A DNA stretch of 64,000 nt from Lumbricus rubellus (lineage: Eukaryota > Annelida > Clitellata > Crassiclitellata > Lumbricidae): contig OX243818.1 of NCBI GenBank assembly GCA_945859605.1, forward strand, positions 37,016,773-37,080,772, in the 5' to 3' direction. The notes under the pieces were generated by a model. It was not told the origin of the DNA. It ran no database searches and saw only the letters and a program-made list of their open reading frames with translations. Positions 1 through 11,726 of this stretch are shown piece after piece (position 1 is the first letter of the stretch; each line of letters begins with the position of its first letter). Position numbers and translations under genes: made by a program.

Positions 1-905
1 TCTTACTACGTCTGGTTGCCTCTTGGTCTCTGTTTCTCTCTGTCCACGTCTGTCATTCTGTTTTGTCTGTCACTGTGTCTCTGTGTCTGAAGTTTATTAT
101 TAGGCGCACTTACTTACAATAAATGGCGCCATAATCGTAAATTCTACAAGTATCACTTGATAGCAAATTTTATTTGGTATATTATGCGATACATTTATGT
201 AAAGATGATAACAAATAATAACAAAATAATGACTAACAATTCATGTCAATTTTTGTAGTTCAAGGTAAAATTAGTTGCTCAAGAGTACGCATGGCGTAGT
301 TTTTATAAAGCATCTAATGCTTCGCCAGGTGGAGTGCTTATAATTATAAGCATGTTGCTGGATAAGTGTCTCTTTCCACGGCTTTTCATGTAGTTTCTAG
401 TTTCAGCATTGTGCGTCATGCGCTTCGTGGCAATGTCCACTCAACAGCGACTGACAAAGTTATTTTAGAAGTCATTCCACCAAATCGTGGTATTCAAAAC
501 CATTTCTCCACTCACATATTTTACTGTGTACAAAAGCTGTTCCACCTGGCGCAGGACAGAGATTATTGGAAGAAGAAGACGAAGTTGACATTGGACACCT
601 ACGAGCATACGGCTCATGGCGAATGATGATGATGATGATGATTTCAGAGGCCAGAAATGGACATAGCCTAATGCTGACTACAGAAAGACGACTCGCACCG
701 TACAATGTTTTGCAAGCTTTTAAAAAGTAAGGAAGAGTAGCCTATACATAGCCTAAGATAATTCTACTCATGTTCTTTGATTAGGCCTATTTGATATAGG
801 CTAAATTGTTTAAAATATATTAAGCTATTGCAGTCGATCGCTATCAACGTGGGTCCTAGAGATTAGAAAGGGACCATTGTCAGAATCACTGAATATAACG
901 TGAGT
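1..905. other. 3' flank of the CARD/NHL gene, no gene seen
   Basis: AT-rich sequence after the last stop of the minus-strand gene. A short GAT run sits near 625-641. The segment around 540-615 weakly resembles a LINE C-terminus (LAQDRDYWKK) but is too short to call. TAGGCCTA-type palindromes are present. Confidence 0.5.
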
Positions 906-1795
906 TTATTTTCGACTCAGAGTGTAGACATTAAGTCCCGGTTGCGAATATCCTGTGCAGATCAGTTGTTTCTTTCCTTCGTCGTAATGCATTCTCTGAA
1001 AGCTTGTCTCAAGTCCCTCTTCGTTCTTTGTTGGACAAAGAATTCGATTCCATCTAAGATCAGAGTCCAAAAGAACCACTCTATCTTTCCCGCAGTCAGC
1101 CAAAAACACTCTGTCGTCGGAATCGATTGAGAGATAACTGGGATGAATGAGTCTCTGTGATTCATTTGATGGATTGAAACGACGGATGACCGTCTGTCCA
1201 TCTCTGGACAATTCACTAACGACCCACTTCGATTCCAAATATTTCCTAACTTCACCACGCTTACCCTTCGTGAATTTCCTCCTCTCGTGAAGGATAATTT
1301 AATTCCCAATGGACGTTTCCACGGCATGAATTGGAAACTTGAATTCTTTTGGTAACTGAATGAATCGAATCAGTTCTGCATCTGATCCGTATATACTCAG
1401 ATCGGACTCCCATTCACTGACTACCAATAACTGACCAATACTGGACACAGACAAAGTGCTTGGATAACAATCAGTGGTCAGCCATTTGGTGACAATAATC
1501 TGGTCATCTGTGTCTTTTGTTACCTTCCAGACGCATTTATCCCTTCCGTCAGCGAGGTAGACACAACTATCCTTCTCACTGGATACACTGTCTGAATAAT
1601 AATTATGCTGCTCTATTTCAATCTTGTTCATAAGAGGAAATGGACTCTGATCAGCAAAGACACGTATTATATTTTTAAATTGTTGGCAACTAATGACGTA
1701 GATTTCATTCGACAGCTTAGTTATGCCAAACAGTTCTTCAAATTTTCTTTGTATGTCGATTATTTCAGTGAAATTAATGGAAATCGGACACATGG
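906..1795 (-). CDS. NHL-type beta-propeller terminal exon with in-frame stop
   Basis: An 890-base terminal exon, acceptor TTTCATTTTAG|CC, phase 1. The reading frame gives repeated propeller blades, for example FGITKLSNEIYVISC, DSCVYLADGRDKCVWKV, PSTLSVSSIGQLLVV, then after a TAA at 1299-1301 continues in the same frame: LIHPSYLSIDSDDRVFLADC, KDRVVLLDSDLRWNRIL, MHYDEGKKQLICTG, ending LNVYTLSRK and TAA at 906. Blades of this type (LYVAD.NN..V) form ligand or RNA-binding propellers in NHL and TRIM-NHL proteins. A single nonsense codon mid-propeller with intact frame either side suggests a recent null allele, a sequencing error or a young pseudogene. Confidence 0.65.
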
Positions 1796-4700
1796 CTAAA
1801 ATGAAACAAAACGTATCATTAATATAATAATAAACAAGTATTCACTGTTAGTAGATCTAATGCCATGTCTGTTTATTCAAAATTCAAATCTACTGCTAAG
1901 ATTTAGGCCTACTGATTTTGCTATTATGTAGCCTAATGATAATCATTTTATAGGCCATACTTAATGTGACTTCCATTCTCTAACGGTATGTCGTAATTAT
2001 TATTGTTGTTAGCCTAAATAGATATTATCTCAATCAATCAATCAATCAATCACATAAATTTATATAGCGCCTCTTCAAGATCTCTACTCAGAGGCGCTCC
2101 CAACCCAGGCCTGGTCAAAAAGAAAGGTCTTGAGAAGACTGTAGAAAGTCGATGTCCGCGATTTTCAAGTTAGATCTAAAGAAACAAAGGCTTTGTATAT
2201 TTATAAATATAATTAGGCCTAAGTCCATTTCTTTTCTATTTCAATGTGAGAAGTAGCAGTAGGCTTACTTAATGGAGTGGAGACGATTACTAATTGCCGT
2301 AGCCTATTCAATTTGTTATTGCTTCTTCAATGTAATTTTATTTACTTGATTTATTGATGCCCTCTATTAATGTATGAGAGTTCAATGTTCCCGTTATCGT
2401 ACTCTGTTTTTCTCAGCGGTAGCCACCACTGTGTCTTTTTAATCTAAAATCAAAATATTAATTATGGTCCCACTTTCGATCTTTGTCTGTCTCTCTAGTT
2501 GTCAGTGTTGTCGTGGCGTTATGCTTAACCTACTGATTGCTTTCACTGCCTCGATTCAGATTACCAACCTTCTGTCGCCATAATTTTATCGTTGCGTAGT
2601 GACAACCTGCTTAAATGCCCTACGTTATCTTCTGTCTAAGACTTAGGCCTACTCTAAGTTGTCAGCTTAGTAGGACTTCTATGAAACGAATTGATTGATT
2701 GATTGATATCTTCTCTCGTGGAGTCGCCGAGGTAGCCTATGTTCTTTCACAAAAATCTTGTTCCCTTAATATTCCCTACGGTGGGTGTCCTTCACCTGCT
2801 TTCGTTTGTTGTTGACCTCCTGCCCCTTTCGCTAGTTATTCCCCTTTCACCCACCCTTTCCTTCTTTGATGTGCCATGTGCCTATTACCACGCCTTTCTT
2901 CATTCGCTAGTTATATCCCCACTCTCCGCTTCTATTGCTTTAATTATCGGATTCACTCTTAAACTGCGACTTGAAGATTTTACTGTGAAACTGAAACATT
3001 TCAAATACATTTCTGTCGACAACGGTCTTGCTTTTCATAAGCTGACGTCCATAGGAGCTTATTAACTCTTTATCTCTAGCACAGCCTACGTCAGCATCTC
3101 ATTCTGAGAATTTTCTTTCAGTTTGATTCCATCTTCATAAATTAACAGACTATTTGTTTCTAGAATTCAGCTGAGTTGGTCAATCACTTCATTCATAATT
3201 GTTTAGCTGATTTCTTCGGGTTTTTTTTGGAATTCTTTCATAGGTACTTACCAACTGTTTTCTTGAACTGATCGTTATCAATGTTGATCACCATTGAATG
3301 TATGATTTCGGATGTTGACGGTTCAATATTGGCAAAACCAAAGAATATATCTTTCAGCTGATCTGAATCGAACATTATCTGAAGATTTTCCAGAGCTGTC
3401 TGTGAATGGCACCAGATCCAAAAGACCACAGTCTGTCTGTCTGGTTGACAGTTAAGGATTTCCAAGCCATCTTCCTTCAGTCGACTTATCAGTTCATATG
3501 TTGGTTGTGACCATGGTTGAGCTCTGTTTCGAACATCTTCAAGAATTCGTTGAAACATTGGTTGTGCTTCTATGGACGTTCTACCATCTGCACTACGTGT
3601 TTGCACATCCACTTTTATTACGACTAAAGGCAAACCAGGAAGAACTGTTACAGTAGTGTCTGAACAGTCTGACTAAATTCTTAAGACACAATGTAATCTA
3701 GGCGTAGGCGTGCACTGTAAAATTAAAGTAAAACGATCAAATAAATAAATAAACATGTTCCAACGATGATAAGGCATACGTGATTGTAGAAACGCTTAAA
3801 CGCTTAAACGCCTCGGAATGATTTAGGTGAAATTCCTCACGATTAGCCTAAGCTAACAATTGTAATAGGCCAAGGGCCTATGTGAGGCAGCTAGAGTCAT
3901 GCCGTGTCAAGATAACATCAATTTTTGGTCTTCAAACCTCCCCCATTGTCCATGATCCTTGCCACCGTCTTCTGATTTGTTTTCCGAAGACATCGGATGA
4001 AATTCGAAAACTTTGTTTCGTCGAAAGATCTCACAACGCATAGAATCTCTGCGTTCTTATCTCGTTTCGAACGTTGTCCTTCAATGAAGTGACTTTCTTC
4101 TTCTGTTATGCAGTTCAGAGACAACAGTGAAACAATTAATTCGTCATTCGGTTGAATATTTTCCAACAGAAAGCTTCGGTTATTTCTAGTGATTGCAGAT
4201 CTTCTTTTGATTTTTCTGTTGTAATCTAAAATTCCAACGTTACCGTTACTAGGCCTACTCTTGTTAAATGACATCAACAGCTTAGAGCAAAAATTGCTCG
4301 GTTTGGAGGTGATGAAGTGTGAATTTCGGCCAAAAATGGCATTCAAAGAAAAGGTGCCTAAATGCACCAAAAGCTAATCGTCTCATGCCCATGTCTTAAC
4401 TTTTGTTTTGTCCAAAAATAGTTGGAAGTGTCTCATTCGTTTTCTATTAACCCATCAGTGCCTGATTTTTCAAAATCATCTCAAAGTATAAAACCGCTGC
4501 TGTAAATGATGAGTTTGCTCTCGGAGCAAGTTTTTGAAGCGTTCCATTTTGGGGACGCTAGGCACGAATGGGTAGGCCTACATGAAGATCGACATTATGT
4601 ACATGTTACATCACTCAAGACTGTTCCTGCAGTCTAGTTTATAGCACACATAATAATTTGTACTCAGAATCCTTTCAAATCAAATTTATCAGCAGAACGC

Positions 4701-7700
4701 ATAAGCTTACTCTCTTCAGCTTTTCCATTCCCTGATAGACAATGTCCTAGTACTATTTTCAAGAGGAAATTCTTTTCTTGGCTGGCATATTTCTATTTGG
4801 AAAGCAGCATATATGCGACAATTCGTTTGGCGTCTTTAATTGACAACACTAGAAAAGTGATCTACCTTTCAACTTATGCCAAATTTCTTTCCTAAACCTT
4901 CGTCTTGTTACTCGTTGATACCAACAGAAGTCGACTGATGCCAAAGTTTTTATGACCTCGTCGTGTTTCTGTAGGGGAAATGAAGTCATTATCCACTGAA
5001 GAAACGAGTTTTCTAAGATGACATCCAGCAGCTCCAATGGAAGTTCATTCAGCTGAAACGGAAAATGGTTAGGTTTATTTATTGCTTTTACGCTTCGTAT
5101 CATTCAAGAAAATTTATGGCATCTCTTTGGTAATTATTAGGGATACTCGAAAATGCCTATCAGAGAGTTTTAAAGGAACAAAAAATTGAATAGGCCTAAT
5201 GATGTTGAATTTATGTACAAGTTATTTTTTTATTAGAACGGCGGTTTCACGTTCATTGGATCAAAAAAACTGTCAACTAAAGTCATGTCAACGGATACAA
5301 ACTGTACGTCGTATCAGTAGCAACAACATTTATTTAGAACATGTTGACACGTTTATTAGGCCTATGTTATCCTCGGTTCTTTAGTTAGACCTACTGCAAC
5401 TGAAGTTGGCGACTATGCAGCAAGGTTTAAACCTCACATCCGGCTTAAGAAAGATTTAACAGAATAGCGGTAGGCTATAGAAATTATCACAATGCTGCCG
5501 CTCTTGAGGACGTTAGTGTGGCCAGTTGTCATGAATGTATGCGAGAGTTAGACATTGAAGAAGATTGAGGGAAGAAAGAATTAACAAGAAATTAACACGA
5601 AGAATTTGCAAATTTTATGCAGACAACATTTTAATTTTTCATGAAACAGTAGACTAACAGCAATTAAAGCACAAAATATTTATACATAAACAACCATCCC
5701 AATCTAAACTTACATGATCACATCAAACGGTATTTAATCAAATGAACATAGACCCTATTTCGTAAATCGGCATTAAGAGTGTTGTACCAAAGAGAGTCAG
5801 AACATCATCATCCATATCATTGGGCTCAATGCCCGTAAGAGTCCGACGCCACTCTCTGTCTGAGTCTGTCTCGCGTCATGCTTCCCAGCTTCAATCGGTC
5901 CGGTCAGCAGGTCTGCTCCATACCATAAACATCTTGGAGCAGCTAGACCACCTTGTCTGATTGAAGAGAATATTGAGAGAGAGTCATGAAGGACAACGTG
6001 GGTCAATGCCCGTATGTGTCCCACGCTCTCCCCCGACTCTCTCCACCGGTCTGTCCTGACCGGCCTGTGCATGTCAGAACAGCCAACCCATTTTTTCTTT
6101 CACTTGAAAAATCACTTAAATTTGTTTCCATTAGTAACGGCCCTAATAGCCTACATAGTGAAACCTTTTGATTTAGATTTCTAATTAAGTAGGCCTATTT
6201 AATTGGCTCGAGTGATAGGTCCATAATCAATAATAGCCTATCTTACATCGGCGGCGGTCTAATTTTTGCTAAAAAGTTACGCCTACAATGTAAAATAGCT
6301 CAATTCTTACCGCTGTTTTGGATGTTTCGTGATATCTCCCTGTTTAAAATAAAGAAATTGAAGGACATAATATTTTTGCGAGTAGCCTATTTAATTAATA
6401 TTGGCATAAGTTATAATTTACTGCATGGTACAATTCGCACAAAGACCAATAGGCATAGGCCTATTGAAATTTGAAATTCGAATTAATAGGTCTGAATGAG
6501 AAGATAGGCTAAATCTGTGATGACAATCTGATCAAATTTATGATTCCGGGTCGTTAAACTGGATTCGGCAAATAGTTTGAGTAGAACTACAAGAAAAGAA
6601 AAAACAAAGTAGATATCCTATGGTCTAAACGTCCAGACTAGGATGCCTAAGGAATATTAACAACTTACAAAATAAATATCTTGCATCGACGAGCAGTCTT
6701 ACTGAATGGCATTTACCTATAACAACGCGATTTCTTGGTATGAATCCAATCTGTCCGCTTTCCAACATCCGCACCATCCACCACCCGACTGCGTCACTTC
6801 AACAAAATTTTACATAGCTTATAACTGAGGATGAAATTTTTTTATTAGTTTCCTTTTCGGCCTTTTCAGAATAGTGCTAACAGGTGAGTTACTTAGACGT
6901 CATACATTGACTTGAGATTAAACGATGTTGTGATATAGGCCATAACTCAAAAGAAGTAGCATACGTAGTAGGCCTAAATTCAAAGTCTCTGGGTTGCGCA
7001 TTGGGTATAGGCCTACCCATGCAACGGGTTATGAACCACGACGCATAAAAAGAAAAGCTAAAGTTCAGGTTCTAACAAGCGCACAATTAGAATAATTAAT
7101 AGTTGTAGGCCTATATAACTTGATAAATTGAATTCTATACCAATGAGAACTTCTCCGTCTAGAGAAACATTCTCATTATATTATAGGTCAATTCATTGGT
7201 TAACGTAGTTTGGGTGAGCAGTGATAAAGAAATTTTTTAGGATGCATTTGGTTAGCCTACATGCATGGTGAGCAGCCGGAACGCAGGCAAAGAATTGCGA
7301 AAGCAGTGGAAAGCCGCCCACCCACTTTGAACCATGGGTCTATAATTGCGATTTGCGATGTTTAATTGTAGCAAATAACGATTGCGCATAGTCACCCGAT
7401 GTTCGCAGGAGGAATTGTCTGCATTTTGTTTCCTCTCTTGAATCCTATCAACACTGAATAAAGATCCACACTTTTCGATGGCAACAATTCATAATCTCTC
7501 ATATCCGGCATAAAATTTAACCTGTGTCGGTGTGATTCTTCCTTCTCCTTTTTAAGTTCCAGTGTGAAGGTATCCTTTATTTGCTTCGTAGCGCTCAAAT
7601 ACTCCATCAATATTCCACCCGGTAAAGTATCGTCGAGTTCTATTTCCTCTCCTTTAGTCATCAATCCCTGACTTTTTAAAAAAAAGTTCAGTTGCATCGT

Positions 7701-8870
7701 CTCTCTTCTACTCATCTGTCTGGGGTCAAAGTCATGAGTTGCGCGCAACGTAATTTCTTCTGGAAGTAAAAAGAACAATGCAGTCTGAAAATTTGCTGTT
7801 TACAATTGAGATAATAATATTATAACAATCTATATACAATTTAATGTCAAATAAATAAATAAATAAATAAAATAATTTTTATTGGTTCGTTTGTAACAGC
7901 AATAAGCACACCATGTCATGTATCTTCAGACGTCAAAGTATGATACAATAAATACAAGGCTAATTTCCTACTTAAAGGCAATGACTTTCAGAAGAACTGA
8001 TTTTGTTCATTGTTGTTTTAGCGTGTAAACGCAGTCGTGAAAAAAATTAATGGGTTTTGATTTCATATCCAACAAGAGATTATGGGCCCTAATAACAGAT
8101 GAGTCAGCCATATCTGAGTGTGGGGCAGTCTGCAGAATCAAAAGAATTTAATTAATTCATGCTGATCTGAAAGCTGAAGAATGCCCCATAGCGCAAGAAG
8201 GGATATATTTTATTATAGCTGGGGGGGCGGTAGTGCAATGGATAACACGCTGGCGTAGAGTGCGAGATGTAACGAGTTCGGGGGACCCCGTTAGGCGGAC
8301 ATGCTTTGCTTTGTAGGCTGCTATTAGCCCCGTGTTTTGAGGGTTGTCTGTTCTGTTACTATTATATAGGTCCTATAAGTTTAATTAAGAATACTGCATA
8401 ACGTGTAAATGTAAAGCGCAGTGCGTTTGCAGGCGTTACATTAAATACAAATTATTATTATATTAAGTAGGCTTATTTATTTAGTCCATGTTTAAGTTTT
8501 GGGCTATAACACGTTCAAGACTTGCACACAATGCACACAGCCTGACACTGGCGATAAAAATGAATCTCCACACAACTTAGAAGCTGCAACATAGCCTACT
8601 GTATATAGGTAGGCCTAAATGTTTTTTAAATGATTTTTCTAATAATTATAGAAATCATTAAACTATAGGCTACATGTAAGTTGCAGCTTCTAAGTTTCTT
8701 GGAAATTCATTTATTATCGCATGTGACTGGCAGTGTGCACTGTGTGGTATTGTCTTCTCTGATTAAAAAAGATTCGTTTTATTGAAGGTATTTGATTCTT
8801 GTAGGACAAGGTAAAAAAATAATAGCATCGTCAAACTACCTTCATCTTTTGCATCTGTTTGCGAAGCCAT
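906..8870 (-). CDS. Multi-exon F-box-like / CARD / NHL-propeller gene
   Basis: Proposed gene on the minus strand. Supported exons in transcript order are 8840-8870, 7396-7759, 4866-5052, 3938-4225, 3252-3623 and 906-1795. The domain order suggests an adaptor: an F-box-like segment (normally binds SKP1 of SCF ubiquitin ligases), a CARD (death-fold interaction domain), a mid domain and a C-terminal NHL-type beta-propeller. Seen in the sequence: pyrimidine-rich AG acceptors and GT donors at the exon edges. The last four exons all join in phase 1, and the CARD (288 bp) and mid (372 bp) exons are symmetric. Not resolved: exon 2 ends in phase 2 while the F-box exon starts in phase 0, so at least one exon is missing between 7.4 and 5.05 kb, or two genes are present. 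The terminal exon has one in-frame TAA. Innate-immune or ubiquitin signalling is an inference from domains only. Confidence 0.6.
1796..3251 (-). other. Intron between mid domain and propeller exons
   Basis: About 1.46 kb between donor 3250-3251 and acceptor 1796-1797. It contains a LINE 3' stub at 2036-2170 and a TTGA tetranucleotide run near 2690-2706. I see no other coding signal. Confidence 0.55.
2036..2170 (-). mobile_element. LINE 3' stub with ATTG-type microsatellite tail
   Basis: On minus the sequence reads as the C-terminus of a CR1/L2-like reverse transcriptase protein (STFYSLLKTFLFDQAW, then stop), then the motif GAGGCGCTATATAAA, then a (TGAT)n tail on that strand (seen on plus as CAATCAATCAAT at 2032-2050). 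The same GCGCTATATAAA-plus-microsatellite end recurs at 12.4, 20.1, 36.6 and 47.9 kb. Confidence 0.6.
3252..3623 (-). CDS. Mid-domain exon between CARD and propeller
   Basis: A 372-base symmetric phase 1-1 exon, acceptor GGTTTGCCTTTAG|TC and canonical donor GTTG|GTAAGT. It codes 124 residues. The C-terminal half (LEILNCQPDRQTVVFWIW, then SQTALENLQIMFDSDQL, then IHSMVINIDNDQF) looks like an alternating beta/helix/beta unit. I know similar segments next to death-fold domains in invertebrate deuterostome proteins but cannot give a family name with confidence. Confidence 0.6.
3938..4225 (-). CDS. CARD (death-fold) exon
   Basis: A 288-base symmetric phase 1-1 exon, acceptor GGAATTTTAG|AT, donor GGAG|GTTTGA, coding about 96 residues. 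Visible CARD features in order: NRSFLLENI (helix 1), DELIVSLLS (helix 2), CITEEESHFI (helix 3 start), RDKNAEILCVV (helix 4), FDETKFSNFIRCLRK (helix 5) and TVARIM (helix 6). CARDs assemble homotypic complexes in apoptosis and innate immunity. A CARD filling one phase-symmetric exon is the arrangement expected of a shuffled domain. Confidence 0.75.
4226..4865 (-). other. Intron between F-box and CARD exons
   Basis: Unique-looking AT-rich sequence. No coding or repeat signal beyond one TAGGCCTA near 4575. Confidence 0.5.
4866..5052 (-). CDS. F-box-like exon
   Basis: A 187-base exon, acceptor CCGTTTCAG|CTG, donor AAAG|GTAGAT. The translation opens LNELPLELLDVILENSF, the LPxELLxxIL signature that begins F-box domains. 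It continues to ASVDFCWYQRVTRRRFRKEI, matching the helix with a conserved Trp that follows in F-box and F-box-like proteins. F-boxes bind SKP1 in SCF E3 ligases. It ends in phase 1, which suits the CARD, mid and NHL exons alike, so alternative splicing straight to the propeller is possible. Confidence 0.6.
5053..7395 (-). other. Long intronic region, missing exon expected
   Basis: 2.3 kb between the exon ending at 7396 and the F-box exon. It contains many TAGGCCTA palindromes, a GC-richer repeated-looking block at 5800-6080 (it holds two GGGTCAATGCCCGT / GGGCTCAATGCCCGT motifs) and the possible micro-exon at 6311-6339. Another exon with phase 1 or 2 in and phase 0 out must lie here if this is one gene. 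Confidence 0.45.
6311..6339 (-). CDS. Possible micro-exon
   Basis: A 29-base segment between a good acceptor (TTTTAAACAG) and a strong donor (GTAAGA). It would accept the phase-2 end of the exon at 7396 and read EISRNIQNS, but it ends in phase 1 and so does not join the F-box exon directly. Shown because both splice sites are strong. It could be chance. Confidence 0.25.
7396..7759 (-). CDS. Second coding exon, unrecognised domain
   Basis: A 364-base exon with acceptor TTTTTACTTCCAG|AA and a weaker donor GG|GTGACT. It encodes about 121 residues, rich in charged residues, with a helical stretch (TLELKKEKEES) around residue 70 followed by a short hydrophobic strand (LYSVLIGF). I do not recognise the family. 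The 5' splice phase fits the exon at 8840-8870. The 3' phase (2) does not fit the next recognised exon, so a further exon should lie between. Confidence 0.55.
8228..8285 (+). repeat. tRNA-like SINE head candidate
   Basis: GGTAGTGCAATGGATAAC resembles a pol III A box region, and GAGTTCGGGGG about 40 bases on resembles a B box. The clover-leaf stems do not close, so this is a tRNA-derived repeat at most, lying in the first intron. Confidence 0.3.
8540..8745. repeat. Imperfect hairpin element in intron 1
   Basis: Two arms of about 60-80 bases face each other: TTAGAAGCTGCAAC near 8577 against GTTGCAGCTTCTAA near 8682, and GCGATAAAAATGAAT near 8550 against ATTCATTTATTATCGC near 8705. It is a short palindromic MITE. 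I could not fix its ends or target duplication. Confidence 0.55.
8840..8870 (-). CDS. Candidate first coding exon (MASQTDAKDE)
   Basis: A 31-base exon from an ATG to a donor reading GAAG|GTAGTT. It encodes MASQTDAKDE and leaves one base. The acceptor of the exon at 7759 needs exactly one base, so the joined codon is GAA (Glu). Upstream is a pyrimidine-rich leader. The short length means the call rests on phase and position, not on homology. Confidence 0.5.
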
Positions 8871-9326
8871 ATCCCTCTTCTTCTCTAAATCATGAAAAAT
8901 AAACACAGTTGATTACGAACATTGCTTGAGAAACGTCGCCTACAATAATATCCTGCCATCGATTTTCAACTACAGCTGACGATTATTATAGTTGGATTTG
9001 TCCATGGTTTGCTAGTAATCCTTTGATTCCAGGGAACTTTTAATGATTCCTAATATCTGTCTAATACATTGCATTGTCTATAGCCATATAAAAAAGCATA
9101 AAGAGACCATGACTAAAATGTCCGGATTCATAACTGTTGACTGCAAATGCAGTGAATGTATGCAAGTTATGCAGTCCTGTTTTACATATCTACAGGGTAG
9201 GCAATAAAGACCACCCCTAAGGTTTTTTGCCAAGAATTTGGTAAAAAAGCCTTAGAGGGTGTCTTTTTTTGACCACCCCATACATAAAATGTCGAATTTT
9301 CATATGGCACTGAAACTCTGTAGCTC
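8871..9326. promoter_or_regulatory. Presumed promoter side of the CARD/NHL gene
   Basis: The sequence 5' of the proposed start codon. A short inverted pair around AAGACCACCCCTAAGG (9207) and GGGTGTCTTTTTTTGACC (9258) is the only structure I see. No TATA box can be called with confidence. Confidence 0.25.
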
Positions 9327-9541
9327 GGTGCTTATGGGTTATCTACCCTGATTTATTATTTTTATTTTTTCAGCGTTGTCATTCCACGTCTTTTCCGTGA
9401 GGGTCGGTTAGGGCTCAGGTTAGGCATCGTGAGGGTCGGTTAGGGTTAGTGTTAGGGTTAGTTTAGCCATTAGAAACTGGTCGATTCATGGCAAAAGACA
9501 CTGTGTCAAAAATAAATCAGGGTAGATAACCCATAAGTACC
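9327..9541. mobile_element. 215-bp MITE with GGT..ACC ends, 8-bp TSD
   Basis: Terminal inverted repeats begin GGTGCTTATGGGTTATC and end GATAACCCATAAGTACC. An exact 8-bp duplication TGTAGCTC flanks it (9319-9326 and 9542-9549). The interior carries the GAGGGTCGGTTAGGG / CAGGTTAGGC motifs also found inside larger foldback elements at 15.6, 38.8 and 63.5 kb. Confidence 0.8.
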
Positions 9542-9882
9542 TGTAGCTCTACAAAGTGCGTAGGCCTACACGTCATCAATCGGATCAACTCTTCTGTCGG
9601 TCATGTAGTGACTGATACAATTCATTCCGCAAGTAATAATTTATTATCAAAGATGTGTTTTTAACCCTCGGAGGCTAACCTATAAAAAATCACATATTGG
9701 AAAACCTGGGGTATATTTTTCAACCCACACCATTTGAGGCCTATGTTATAATACTAGACCATGTTTGATCAACAACGGCACTTTTAAATTTCGTGACAAC
9801 TACATGTATATGTAGGCAACATTATGAAAAAGTATGAGAATAGGCCTACCTGAAGCACTGTATGGCAGCCGATAAGTTAGAG

Positions 9883-11004
9883 CAGAGGTTCTCAACCGGT
9901 GTGTCGCGACACACTAGTGCGTCGCGAAGCGACCGGAGGTGTGTCGCGTAAAAGTGGTGTGTCGCTGGTGTGTCGCGAAGAATTGGTGTGTCGCGAGTTC
10001 TCACAGCATACAACCGTCGTTCTTGCAGTAGCCTATAGGCCTACACTGACTTGTTCACTTCAGCAGTTTGGCAGGCGTAGGCTGTGAGAATATAGACAAT
10101 TCGAAGGACTTCATTTAGCCTATCTATTACATTTGATCTGAATCAGGAGCAGCCACGATGTTTGCCTTATAGGTCCACATGCACTGCCTATGTAGGTCTA
10201 CATGACATAGACTACTACAGTTAAGCTTATAAGACGTCAGCGAGCGCACCGATTAAAATTTTATCCAATGGTGTAGGCTAACCTTCGAAAATAATGGGGG
10301 AAATTATCATGAAGAAACAAAAATGCTGCGATTCTAAAATTGATGACGCGGAAAGGTTGTTTGCGTATTCAGAGAGTGACAATTTACAATATAAGGATGG
10401 TGCACAAGGTCCAGAAGTAAGCTTACCGATGGCCCGTTTTTTAACTAAAAAATTTACTGTAGGCCTGCGCTTTCCAGTTATATAGTTTCGGTAGTGTTCC
10501 CATGTTTTCCTGATTTGTCTTGAGCTATCAGAGCTAGTGGTTTGAACTATGGACAATTTATGCTTTTAAAAAGCTAAAACTCATACCATATAGCTATTTT
10601 CATTCGTTATAGTCTCAGTTGTAGGTAGGGCGTGTTGTAGGCTACTCACATGCAAAGCCTGTGGATCCTCATCTAACTATGATCCAAGCAAACTCCAGGA
10701 GCAAAAATTTCCTTAGGTTAACAGTTACTGCTATGACAGACAATTAATGAAGAGTCATAAAACGTCGCAGAATCGTAAATTTAGATGTGTAAAAATTTGA
10801 ATGTTAGAATAATTAGAAAATAGAGAGCATTCAGTATCAACATTCATTTATTAAAACTTGTAGAAATTTCAAATCTATAGGCTAAGCTGACTTTGGCCTA
10901 ATTTAAATTTCTTAACGATATGCACATGACGATTGCATGGTGTGTCGCGAAATCTGGTTGCAATTTTAGGTGTGTCGCGCGCCAAAAAAGGTTGAGAACC
11001 TCTG
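9883..11004. mobile_element. hAT-type element, 1.1 kb, 8-bp TSD
   Basis: Ends are CAGAGGTTCTCAACC and GGTTGAGAACCTCTG, the CAG..CTG termini typical of hAT transposons. An 8-bp duplication AGTTAGAG lies at 9875-9882 and 11005-11012. Subterminal GTGTGTCGCG motifs repeat near both ends (9900-9995 and 10940-10980), a usual binding-site arrangement. Short open frames near 10290-10550 do not show a recognisable transposase, so it is non-autonomous. Confidence 0.8.
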
Positions 11005-11726
11005 AGTTAGAGCACTCGGACTATAGTACGGAGAGTATAATTCGAGACTGCTGAGTCAGCTAGCCTAATTTGTAAGGATCTTGTCAAATTTTCCCACTCG
11101 CATTAGGCCTACACCAAAATGGTGGAAAAAATTGTTTGGAGTATATTGGATCACATAAAAATCATGCAAAACGATCGCGATGTCTTACCTGCAAAAGTTA
11201 GGCTACAAGGCGTATTGTGTCATTGTTTGCCCAGATATGCGTTGAACCGACATTGTGTAGGTTTCAACGCTATGTGATACGGATGACTGGCGTCTTGACG
11301 TCAAAATCACGCGTTTTCTAAGGCGACAAAGTTATTGCCAAGCCCTAATAATTTCTAAAGATGTTGCTGTGCAACCTCCTTCGCCATAGACGTCGCTCAA
11401 AAGGGTGTTCAGCCTTTTGTGATTTTCCTTGGGCAATGGGCCGAGCTAGCCTGAGGTTCTAGTAGTTGCTAGTTATGTTACAAAATAGGTGTAAGGACTG
11501 TATGGCATTGCCAACTCTTTTCTACAACCGCCTATTAATAGACCTAGGCTTACTGCGTATAATTATTGAAGACCTCTGCTATGATTATATCAGCATATTA
11601 TATACAGCCTATATATTATATATTAGCCTAACGTCTATGATCAAGTAAAAACATATATATTTGAGGCTAGCTATATTCTCTTTACAAGGTGTTAGTCTAT
11701 TTATATTTTGCCAGTTTTTGGGCAAA
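11005..11726. other. Intergenic, no gene seen
   Basis: AT-rich sequence with scattered TAGGCCTA-type motifs between the hAT element and the LINE tail. No coding signal. Confidence 0.45.

Noticed and set aside
366..626. 86-codon frame before the CARD/NHL gene
   Set aside because: No ATG at the start and only a weak LINE-like ending. Too little to annotate.
2739..3065. 108-codon plus-strand frame with hydrophobic stretches
   Set aside because: Lies within an intron of the minus-strand gene. No domain, no conserved copy and no splice support.
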